This document shows, piece by piece, positions 47,682 through 55,067 of a stretch of 64,000 nucleotides of DNA. The translations under genes and the position numbers were made by a program. Within the stretch, counting starts at the first letter, position 1, and every line of letters begins with the position of its first letter. The notes below the pieces were generated by a model. The model saw nothing but the letters and a program-made list of their open reading frames with translations. It searched no databases and was not told the DNA's origin. The stretch lies in NCBI RefSeq assembly GCF_006442315.1, contig NZ_VFVY01000002.1, positions 489,427 through 553,426 of the forward strand, in the 5' to 3' direction. This DNA is from Mesorhizobium sp. B2-3-4. Lineage in GTDB: Bacteria > Pseudomonadota > Alphaproteobacteria > Rhizobiales > Rhizobiaceae.

Positions 47682-49736
47682 CTACCGCAGCGCCGCCGCG
47701 ATGTTGCCGCCGTCGACCGTCGTCACATCGGCGGTCGTGCGGTCGGCCAGCGCGTGATGCAGGAAGGCCTGCGCCACGTCCTGCGCCGTCACTTCCTGGC
47801 CGAGCAGGTTGCCGGACATGTACTCCTTCTCCGATACGCCACGCGCGCCCGAACGGCTGGCGATCATGGCGTCCGTCAAAAGCCCCGAGCGGATGCGGTC
47901 GGCGTTGACCGCGTTCGAGCGGATGCCGTACGCGCCGTAGTCGAGCGCGTACTGCCTGGACAGGAACAGCGTTGCCGCCTTCGGTATGCCGTAGGCGCCG
48001 AATTTCGGGCCGGGATTGATCGCCTGCTTGGAGGTGTTGAACAGCAGCGCGCCACCGGTGCCTTGTTCCAGCATGATGCGCACCGCGTTCTGCGCCGCCG
48101 ACTGATGGGCGAAGAAGTTGAGCTCGAAACTCTTTCGCAGCAGCGCGTCGTCGAGTTCGCCGATCCGTCCTTCCCAGGCGGCACCCGCATTGGACACCAG
48201 TATGTCGACGCCGCCGAACACGGCGACCGCTCTGTCGAAGGCTGCGCGCACCTGCGCCGGGTTGGTAATGTCGGCGCCGACGCCGATCGAGTTGTTGCCG
48301 GCTTTCTTCGCCGCGTCTGCCGCCTTCTCGCCGTCGAGATCGACGACGACGGCATGAGCGCCATTGTCGGCAAACAGCTTGGCGGTCGCGGCGCCGATCG
48401 CGCCCGCGCCACCCGTGACCAGCACAACCTGGCCGGTCAACGGCTTCGGCTTGTTCGAAGCGAGCTTGGCCTGTTCCAGCGACCAGTATTCGAGCGGGAA
48501 CAGGTCGGCCTTGGACAGCGGATGGAAGTGGCCGACGGCCTCGGCGCCGCGCACGGCCTCGATCCACATCTCGCCGACATCGGAGGCGATCCTGGCATCC
48601 TTCAGCGTGCGCCCATGGCCGAACATGCCGAGGCCTGGAACCAGTGTGAGCCGCGGCATCGGATCAAGCATGGTGCGCTTGACGTCGTCGAGCGCGTCAT
48701 TGGTCTCGAAGTAGGCGCGGTAGTCGCCGGCGAAGGCGTCGACATGGCTCTTGATGACAGCCTTGTAGTCGCCGGCCTTGTCGGCGTCGGGCGCCGGCAC
48801 CGCCATCGGGCCGGTCTTGATGCGGATCGACAGGTCCGGCGTCGAGACGCCACGCCCCGCAAGGTCGGCGATCTCGGCGGAGTTGATGAAATCCACGATC
48901 GCGTCGGAGGTGCGGAAGTCGCTGATCATTCGGTCGAAGCGGCCTTCGCCGCGTGGCGCCGCGACAGCGCCGCGCAGCATGGGCGAGATCGCTCCCGGCG
49001 TCGCGAGCTTTGCCGGTAACGCCGCCTTCGTCGCTGCCGGCTTGGCATGCTTGGCGACATAATCCTCGGCGACGTTCACATAGTGGATCATCCGGTCATA
49101 GGCCTGCCTGGCGTCGTCGCCGAAGGTGAAGATACCGTGTTTGTCAAGGATCAGGCCGTCGACGGTAGGGTCGGCGTCGAAGACGTCGGCCGCCGCCTTG
49201 GCGAGGTCGAAGCCCGGCATGATGTAGGGCACATAACCCATCTTGGCCCCGAACACCTTGGCTACCAGCGGCTTCGAGTCCTCCTGGTCGACAATGGCAA
49301 GGATCGCGGTCGAATGGGTGTGGTCGACGAATTTGTGCGGCAGGAAGGCGTGCAGCAGCGTCTCGACCGACGGGTTGGGCGAGGAGGGATCGATGAGGTT
49401 CGCCCGCTGCAGCGCCACCATGTCCTCGTCCGAAAGCTTGTCCAGCTTACGCGCCTTGAGCAGGGCGCCCATCTTCACGGCGGGCAGGCCCTGCGGCTCG
49501 ATGACGGCCATGTCCCAGCCGCTGCCCTTGACGCACAGCACGTCCCACTCATCGCCGACGAGGTCGGTCGCCTTGATCTTGCAGGAGGTGTTGCCGCCGC
49601 CGTGCAGCACCAGCTGGGGCACGCCGCCGAGCAGCCGCGTCGTGTAGACACGCAAGGCGAGGTCGCGGCCGATACCTTTCTTGGCGTAGTCGGCAACGAG
49701 TTTTTCGGCCACGTCGTCGTTCCACAAATTCTTCAT
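47682..49736 (-). CDS. Class II aldolase fused to a short-chain dehydrogenase
   Basis: A 684-residue bifunctional protein. Residues about 1-400 are a class II (AraD/FucA-like) aldolase with GGGNTSCK, the zinc His pair in VDHTHSTAIL and DKHGIFTFGDDA. Residues about 430-684 are an SDR with VLVTGGAGAIGAATAKLF, NAG and the YGIPK active-site Tyr-Lys. This is the RhaD-type architecture that splits a ketose 1-phosphate into DHAP plus an aldehyde and processes the aldehyde. Near mtnK/mtnA, the likely substrate is 5-methylthioribulose or 5-deoxyribulose 1-phosphate. Rhamnulose 1-phosphate is the alternative, but no other rhamnose genes are present. Confidence 0.8.
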   Translation of the reverse strand: MKNLWNDDVAEKLVADYAKKGIGRDLALRVYTTRLLGGVPQLVLHGGGNTSCKIKATDLVGDEWDVLCVKGSGWDMAVIEPQGLPAVKMGALLKARKLDKLSDEDMVALQRANLIDPSSPNPSVETLLHAFLPHKFVDHTHSTAILAIVDQEDSKPLVAKVFGAKMGYVPYIMPGFDLAKAAADVFDADPTVDGLILDKHGIFTFGDDARQAYDRMIHYVNVAEDYVAKHAKPAATKAALPAKLATPGAISPMLRGAVAAPRGEGRFDRMISDFRTSDAIVDFINSAEIADLAGRGVSTPDLSIRIKTGPMAVPAPDADKAGDYKAVIKSHVDAFAGDYRAYFETNDALDDVKRTMLDPMPRLTLVPGLGMFGHGRTLKDARIASDVGEMWIEAVRGAEAVGHFHPLSKADLFPLEYWSLEQAKLASNKPKPLTGQVVLVTGGAGAIGAATAKLFADNGAHAVVVDLDGEKAADAAKKAGNNSIGVGADITNPAQVRAAFDRAVAVFGGVDILVSNAGAAWEGRIGELDDALLRKSFELNFFAHQSAAQNAVRIMLEQGTGGALLFNTSKQAINPGPKFGAYGIPKAATLFLSRQYALDYGAYGIRSNAVNADRIRSGLLTDAMIASRSGARGVSEKEYMSGNLLGQEVTAQDVAQAFLHHALADRTTADVTTVDGGNIAAALR

Positions 49737-49824
49737 GTTCGCTTCGTCCAGTTGCTGTCTTTTGATGGTGAAACAGGAATGCCGCGACGCCTTGATGACA
49801 ATGCGTCGGCAAAGGGTTGGTTTT

Positions 49825-50790
49825 TCAGGATGCCTTTTCCGCTGATGCTCCGGCATGGTCGAGCAGCCGCTGTGCCATGTGCGCGCCGACCACGAGATGC
49901 GTGCAGAGGCCTCCGGCGATCGCCGCGAGCAGCGGCTCGAACTTGCTGTCTTCCTGCACGACCATCAGCCGCTTCTCGATGACGCGCAGCGAAGCGAGCC
50001 CGGCTGAGATGACCCTGCGGTTGTAGCTGCAGTCGAGCAGCTCGCCACTGGCATCGATGATCTGCCCGGCGATGACGCCAGCCGCGCCGTCCTTGCGCAA
50101 CGCAGCCATCTCGACCGCCGTCAGCGCGCCGCATTTCACCAGATGGCTTTCGGCATCGACGGCGCCGATGGAGTAGAGCGCGAGGTCGCAGTCGCTGATC
50201 CCGGCAAGCTGGTCGCGGATCACCGGCTCGGAACGCAGGCCCTGCGCCAGTTCCTCGGTCGAGAGCACCAGGGGGGCGTAGAAATTGAGGCCCTTGGCAT
50301 TGAGCCGCCGCGCGATTTCCATCGTGCACTGATCGGGCCGGTAGGAATAGGGCGCGCCGAGATTGCCGCAAAGCTGCACCACGGTCACGTCCTGCAGGTC
50401 GGCATAGGACATGATGTCGGCGATGGTGTAGACGGTGCGGCCCCAGGCGACGCCGATGCGGTCGCCTTTCCTGACGAGCTCCAGGAAGACGCTTGCCGCC
50501 AGCACGGCGATATCGGTCGAAGGGTCGGCGAGATAGGCGTTTTCGGGCGCAATCCAGACGGCGTCGAGCTTCAGCGCATCTTCTAGCCTGCGCGCCATGA
50601 CGTCGTCGGTGAAGAGTTGCGTCGAGGTCGAGATGTTGACGATGCCGGTCTCGCGCGCCTTGCGCAGATACATGGCCACGGACGCGCGCGAAATGTTGAG
50701 TTGATTGGCCACTTCGTCCTGGCGAAGCCCATGGGCATAGTAAAGCCAGGCCGCCTTGTGGATGAGCTGTTCTGCCGGTCGGATCGCCAT
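49825..50790 (-). CDS. SorC-family sugar-binding transcriptional regulator
   Basis: A 321-residue regulator with an N-terminal HTH (AAWLYYAHGLRQDEVANQLN then ISRASVAMYLRKARETG) and a SorC effector domain (GVAWGRTVYTIA, ALYSIGAVDAES, RVISAGLASLRVIEK). ATG 50790 is chosen because GAGGAGG lies just upstream; a longer start at 50829 lacks one and would include the candidate operator at 50805-50816. It is transcribed toward the aldolase/dehydrogenase gene, 88 bases away. It is the probable regulator of the salvage genes. Confidence 0.82.
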   Translation of the reverse strand: MAIRPAEQLIHKAAWLYYAHGLRQDEVANQLNISRASVAMYLRKARETGIVNISTSTQLFTDDVMARRLEDALKLDAVWIAPENAYLADPSTDIAVLAASVFLELVRKGDRIGVAWGRTVYTIADIMSYADLQDVTVVQLCGNLGAPYSYRPDQCTMEIARRLNAKGLNFYAPLVLSTEELAQGLRSEPVIRDQLAGISDCDLALYSIGAVDAESHLVKCGALTAVEMAALRKDGAAGVIAGQIIDASGELLDCSYNRRVISAGLASLRVIEKRLMVVQEDSKFEPLLAAIAGGLCTHLVVGAHMAQRLLDHAGASAEKAS

Positions 50791-50804
50791 GCCGCCTCCT
50801 CGGC

Positions 50805-50816
50805 TGACATTAGTCA
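50805..50816. promoter_or_regulatory. TGAC-ATTA-GTCA, candidate autoregulatory operator
   Basis: A 4-bp inverted repeat with a 4-bp spacer directly upstream of the SorC-type gene. It is short, and similarity to the long palindrome at 43372-43400 is limited to the GTCA/TGAC core. Confidence 0.3.
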
Positions 50817-50991
50817 CGGCTCTCGACAAAAGTCAAATTTGGATGCGCGGGAAGCGATCATCCGCCGACACGGCTCAATAGAGATCACCGTTCCACCAAG
50901 CCGGCGCAGCATAGCATTTTCGGCCATTGAGGGGGATGGCCTGATGAGAGGCCTGAGGTTAGAAAGCTCGAAAGGACTTGGGGAGGACGGG

Positions 50992-52632
50992 ATGGCAAAT
51001 CCCTACGAGCAGGATCTCGACCGGAACGCGGCCAACCATCAGCCGCTGACGCCGCTCACCTATCTGCAAAGGGCGGCCAAGACTTATCCCGATCATGTCG
51101 CCATCATCCATGGTAGCCAGCGCCTCACCTATCGCGATTTCTGGCGCCGCTCGCTGCGGCTTGCTTCCGCGCTCGCCAGTCATGGCATCGGCAAGGGCGA
51201 TACGGTGACGGTGATGCTGTCCAACACGCCGCCGATGCTGGAAGCGCATTTCGGCGTGCCGATGACCAAGGCGGTGCTGCATTCGCTCAACACGCGCCTC
51301 GATGCCGCCGTCATCGCCTTCCAGCTCGACCATGCCGAGACCAAGGTGCTCATCGTCGACCGCGAATTCTCGGGCGTCGTCAAGGAGGCGCTGTCGCTGG
51401 CCAAGGTGACCCCGTTGGTCATCGACTATGACGACCCCGACTATGCCGCCGACGCGCCCTATCCCAAGGGCGAGCGGATCGGCGCCGTGGATTATGAAGC
51501 CTTTGTCGCCGATGGCGACGAAGAGTTCGCCTGGTCGATGCCCGACGACGAATGGGACGCCATCTCGCTCAACTACACCTCAGGCACCACGGGCAATCCC
51601 AAGGGCGTCGTCTATCATCATCGCGGTGCCGCGCTGATGGCCTACACCAACACCATTCATGCCGGCATGGCCAAGCACGCGGTCTATCTCTGGACCTTGC
51701 CGATGTTCCACTGCAATGGCTGGTGTTTTCCATGGACGCTCGCCGTCCAGGCCGGCACCCATGTCTGCCTGCGCTGGGTGCGGCCGAAGCCGATCTATGA
51801 CGCCATCGCCGACCATGGCGTGACGCATCTGTGCGGCGCGCCGATCGTGATGTCGGTCCTGATCAACGCCAGGGAAGAGGACAAGCGCGCCTTTGCGCAG
51901 ACCGTCACCTTCAACACGGCGGCCGCCCCGCCGCCGGAGGCGGTGTTGTCGGGCATGGCCGACGCCGGCTTTGCCGTTACCCATCTCTACGGCCTGACCG
52001 AAACTTATGGTCCCGCTGTCGTCAACGAATGGCATAGCGGCTGGGACGCGCTCGACAAGGGGGCGAGGGCGGGCAAGAAGGCGAGGCAGGGCGTGCGCTA
52101 TGCCGCGCTCGAAGGCCTGACGGTGATGGACCCCGGGACGATGGCCGAAACGCCCGCCGACGGCGAGACCATCGGCGAGGTCATGTTCCGCGGCAACATC
52201 GTCATGAAGGGCTATCTGAAAAACCGCAAGGCGACCGACGAGGCTTTCGCCGGCGGCTGGTTCCACTCCGGCGACCTCGGTGTCATGCACGCCGACGGCT
52301 ACATCCAGCTCAAGGACCGCTCCAAGGACATCATCATCTCGGGCGGCGAGAACATTTCCTCGATCGAGGTCGAGGACGCCCTCTACAAGCATGCCGCCGT
52401 CGCGTCGTGCGGCGTGGTGGCGCGCGCGGACGAGAAATGGGGCGAGGTGCCTGTCGCCTATGTCGAACTGAAACCGGGCAGGGCGGCGACGGAAGCCGAG
52501 ATACTTGAGCATTGCCGCACGCTGCTCGCCCGCTTCAAGGTGCCGAAGGCGGTGGTGTTCGCGGAAATACCGAAGACCTCGACGGGCAAGATCCAGAAGT
52601 TCCGGCTGCGGGAGATGGCGAAGAGCCTCTGA
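50992..52632 (+). CDS. Acyl-CoA synthetase (AMP-forming ligase)
   Basis: A 546-residue ANL-superfamily ligase that activates a carboxylic acid to its CoA thioester via an adenylate. Motifs: ISLNYTSGTTGNPKGVVYHH (P-loop), LYGLTETYGP, GWFHSGDLGVMHADGYIQLKDRSKDII, and the C-terminal catalytic Lys in KTSTGKIQKF. The MFHCNGWCFPWT segment is typical of medium-chain acyl and DmdB-like (methylthiopropionate) ligases. ATG 50992 is preceded by GGGGAGG. It is divergent from the SorC gene. Substrate cannot be assigned. Confidence 0.85.
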   Translation: MANPYEQDLDRNAANHQPLTPLTYLQRAAKTYPDHVAIIHGSQRLTYRDFWRRSLRLASALASHGIGKGDTVTVMLSNTPPMLEAHFGVPMTKAVLHSLNTRLDAAVIAFQLDHAETKVLIVDREFSGVVKEALSLAKVTPLVIDYDDPDYAADAPYPKGERIGAVDYEAFVADGDEEFAWSMPDDEWDAISLNYTSGTTGNPKGVVYHHRGAALMAYTNTIHAGMAKHAVYLWTLPMFHCNGWCFPWTLAVQAGTHVCLRWVRPKPIYDAIADHGVTHLCGAPIVMSVLINAREEDKRAFAQTVTFNTAAAPPPEAVLSGMADAGFAVTHLYGLTETYGPAVVNEWHSGWDALDKGARAGKKARQGVRYAALEGLTVMDPGTMAETPADGETIGEVMFRGNIVMKGYLKNRKATDEAFAGGWFHSGDLGVMHADGYIQLKDRSKDIIISGGENISSIEVEDALYKHAAVASCGVVARADEKWGEVPVAYVELKPGRAATEAEILEHCRTLLARFKVPKAVVFAEIPKTSTGKIQKFRLREMAKSL

Positions 52633-52634
52633 CT

Positions 52635-52858
52635 TCGTCATCCTAGGATGAAGCAGCCGCGAAGCGACGTCGCGGAAACCCTGGGATCGATGCCGTGACG
52701 TTGCGGCAATGCTCTGGCGGCGTGGAATGGCGGCGCCGAATGGTGTGCCGCCGATCCGTGTAACATCTTGATCCGCCTCATTCTTCGATTGACGTTGCGG
52801 TATGGATTTTAGGGTCTGCGCGCGTCGCTTTGCTCCTTGCTTCTCCCTAGAATGACGA
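52635..52858. mobile_element. MITE-like element with long imperfect terminal inverted repeats
   Basis: The stretch begins TCGTCATCCTAGGATGAAGC and, on the opposite strand, its right end begins TCGTCATTCTAGGGAGAAGC. Similarity continues through GCGAAGCGACG versus GCAAAGCGACG, ACCCTGGGATC versus ACCCTAAAATC and TGACGTTG versus CAACGTCA-type segments, about 75 bases in all. The roughly 220-bp unit has no coding capacity. A convincing target-site duplication was not found. I recall related TCGTCAT-ended repeats from Mesorhizobium intergenic regions. Confidence 0.55.
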
Positions 52859-52980
52859 CTGGGTCAGCGCCATCGGCCAATTGCCAGCGCACTGCGACAG
52901 CCATCCAACACTGTCACCATATGTCACCAATTATACGTGTACGTCGATTTCGCGTTGACTCCTCGATGCTTTCGATTTAC

Positions 52981-53008
52981 GAGTGACGAAAATTAAAATT
53001 CGTCACTC
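52981..53008. promoter_or_regulatory. Perfect 10-bp-arm palindrome, TetR operator candidate
   Basis: GAGTGACGAA (52981-52990) and TTCGTCACTC (52999-53008) are separated by AATTAAAA. The site is 16 bases upstream of the TetR ATG at 53025, an ideal place for autorepression and control of the efflux genes behind it. It overlaps an alternative GTG start at 52983. Confidence 0.75.
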
Positions 53009-53024
53009 ATCAAACGAAAGCACG

Positions 53025-53630
53025 ATGTCCGAAGCTGCCAACATCTTGGCCGATGCCGCCCGACAGGAGAATGTGACGCGCATTCTCGACTGCGCCGAGC
53101 GCCTGTTCCGGCACTATGGCTACAGCAAGACCAACGTTGCCGACATTGCCCGCGAGCTCGGCATGTCGCCGGCCAACATCTACCGTTTCTTCGCCTCCAA
53201 GGTCGAAATCCACCAGGCCGTCTGCGGCCGGATGCTCGGCGCCAGCTACAAGATGGCCTACGAGATCATGCATCTGCCGATCAGCGCCGAGGAGCGGCTG
53301 CGGCGCTACATTCATGCTCAGTACAAGATGACGATGGAAGTCATGCTCGATGACCAGAAGGTCCATGAGATGGTCATCGTCGCACTCGAGCGCGACTGGG
53401 CCGTGATCGACAAACACGTCAACAGCATCCACGATCTGTTCGCGCAGGTGATCCGCGACGGCGTCGAGGCAGGCGAGTTCAGGCAGCAGGATGCTGAAGT
53501 CGCCTCGCGCTGCTTCGGCGCGGCGACCGTCATTCTGTGCCATCCGCAGATGGTCGCTCAGTGCCTCGCCAAGACCAACCGGGCGATGCCCGACGAGCTC
53601 ATCGATTACGCCATCAGAGCCTTGAAATAG
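53025..53630 (+). CDS. TetR/AcrR-family transcriptional regulator
   Basis: A 201-residue TetR-type repressor. The N-terminal HTH is ILDCAERLFRHYGYSKTNVADIARELGMSPANIYRFFASK. The C-terminal ligand domain contains WAVIDKHVNSIHDLFAQVIRDGVEAGEF. ATG 53025 is chosen over GTG 52983, since the latter would translate the palindromic operator. It lies 55 bases upstream of an RND membrane-fusion gene and is its probable local regulator. Confidence 0.88.
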   Translation: MSEAANILADAARQENVTRILDCAERLFRHYGYSKTNVADIARELGMSPANIYRFFASKVEIHQAVCGRMLGASYKMAYEIMHLPISAEERLRRYIHAQYKMTMEVMLDDQKVHEMVIVALERDWAVIDKHVNSIHDLFAQVIRDGVEAGEFRQQDAEVASRCFGAATVILCHPQMVAQCLAKTNRAMPDELIDYAIRALK

Positions 53631-53685
53631 CCTCGGCCAGCCGGCCGCCGGTGTCGACAGTCCGTCTCCAGTCGGGAGTACCAAG

Positions 53686-54828
53686 ATGTTTTTGTCCCGT
53701 TCCATCCTTCGCAAACTGCCGGCAGCCGGCCTGGTCGTCGCATCGCTTGGACTTGCCGGCTGCTCGCAGGAAAAAGCCGAGGTGAAGGACATCATCCGCC
53801 CGGTCAAGGTCGTCGAGATCGCAAAGGCGCATGACACCCGCACGCTGTCCTATTCCGGATCGGTACGCGCCCGCACCGAGAGTGCGCTGGGTTTCCGCGT
53901 CAACGGCAAGATCACCGAGCGCCTCGTCGACATCGGCCAGCACGTCGCGCCTGGCGACGTGCTGGCCCGCGTCGATCCCTCCGACTATGAACTGTCCGTC
54001 AAGAGCGCGCAGGCAGCGCTCGATGCAGCCGAGCGGCAGGTCGAGACCGTCGAGCTCGCCCGCAAGCGCGCCGAGCAGCTCTTCAACAGGAGTTTCGCGC
54101 CGAAGTCGCAACTCGAACAGGCGACGCTGACCTATGACCAGGCCGTCGCGACGCGCGACTCCGCTCGCTCGACGCTCGCCCAGGCCAGGAACCAGGTCGG
54201 TTATACCGATCTCAAGGCAGACAGGGACGGCATCGTCACGGCGGTCAATGCCGATGTCGGCCAGGTGGTCGGCTCGGGCACGCCGGTGGTCACCGTTGCC
54301 GTCGACGGCGAAAAGGAAGTGCTGATCGCGGTTCCGGAAATGGAGATCGCGCAGTTCAAGCCGGGCAAATCAGTCAAGGCGGGCTTCTGGTCCGACGCCG
54401 CGCTGGCGCTCGAAGGCAAGGTTCGCGAGGTCGCCGGCAGCGCCGACCCGCAGTCGCGCACCTTCGCCGTCCGCGTCAGCTTGCCCAACGACCCGCGCGT
54501 GCTCCTCGGCATGACCGCCAATATCGAGGCATCGGCGGCCAACGAAAAGCAGCTTGTGTCCATCCCGCTGAGCGCGTTGGCGCAGAAGGACAGTCAGTCC
54601 ATCGTCTGGACGGTCGATCGCGGCGCCGACACGGTCCACGCCCGCACGATCAAGGTCGCCGAATTCGCCGCCGATGGCGTGCGCGTCGCGGAGGGATTGA
54701 AACCCGGTGATGTCGTGGTCGCCGCCGGCACGCAGTTCATGACCGAGAATCTGAAGGTGAAGCTCGCGGGCGGCATGCAACAGCAATCCGCCTCCGCCGA
54801 GAGCGACGACGCCAGCCAGCTGCGCTGA
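53686..54828 (+). CDS. RND efflux membrane-fusion (periplasmic adaptor) lipoprotein
   Basis: A 380-residue HlyD/AcrA-like adaptor. The signal peptide ends in the lipobox LAGC (Cys 26), so it is probably a lipoprotein. Then come the lipoyl half-motifs (VNGKITERLVDIGQHVAPGDVLARVD, later DGIVTAVNADVGQVVGSGTPVVTV), a helical hairpin around residues 105-165 and C-terminal beta domains. It links the inner-membrane pump at 55068-58202 to an outer-membrane channel. No outer-membrane factor is encoded nearby. Confidence 0.9.
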   Translation: MFLSRSILRKLPAAGLVVASLGLAGCSQEKAEVKDIIRPVKVVEIAKAHDTRTLSYSGSVRARTESALGFRVNGKITERLVDIGQHVAPGDVLARVDPSDYELSVKSAQAALDAAERQVETVELARKRAEQLFNRSFAPKSQLEQATLTYDQAVATRDSARSTLAQARNQVGYTDLKADRDGIVTAVNADVGQVVGSGTPVVTVAVDGEKEVLIAVPEMEIAQFKPGKSVKAGFWSDAALALEGKVREVAGSADPQSRTFAVRVSLPNDPRVLLGMTANIEASAANEKQLVSIPLSALAQKDSQSIVWTVDRGADTVHARTIKVAEFAADGVRVAEGLKPGDVVVAAGTQFMTENLKVKLAGGMQQQSASAESDDASQLR

Positions 54829-54840
54829 CGACAGACAGGT

Positions 54841-54862
54841 CGGCCGCGCGTTCCCGCGGCCG
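54841..54862 (+). other. Intercistronic hairpin between adaptor and pump genes
   Basis: CGGCCGCG and CGCGGCCG form a perfect 8-bp GC-only stem with a CGTTCC loop, 12 bases after the adaptor stop and with no T-tract. It lies in a 239-base gap that is otherwise unremarkable. It may stabilise the upstream mRNA or modulate pump expression. Confidence 0.4.
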
Positions 54863-55067
54863 CAGGTTTCCGGGCGGCGTGCCCGAAGGTCGAGACGTCA
54901 AGGCCGATGTACCCCCGCATCGATCCTCGCGTCCCACCGCGATGAGTGTCTCCGCGCTCGGAAAAGCTCGCCGCCCGGAAGCCAGTATCGAACGCAGATG
55001 ATTTCGTTCCGCGCCAGGGCTCTCGCGAACCCATGCGCCGGCAACCAAGCAAAGTGGACCAGCACCG

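Noticed and set aside
47682..49736. Calling the aldolase/dehydrogenase fusion a rhamnose (RhaD) enzyme
   Set aside because: The architecture fits, but no rhamnose isomerase, rhaS-type SBP, rhamnose mutarotase or rhamnulokinase is nearby, whereas mtnK and mtnA are. Kept only as an alternative.
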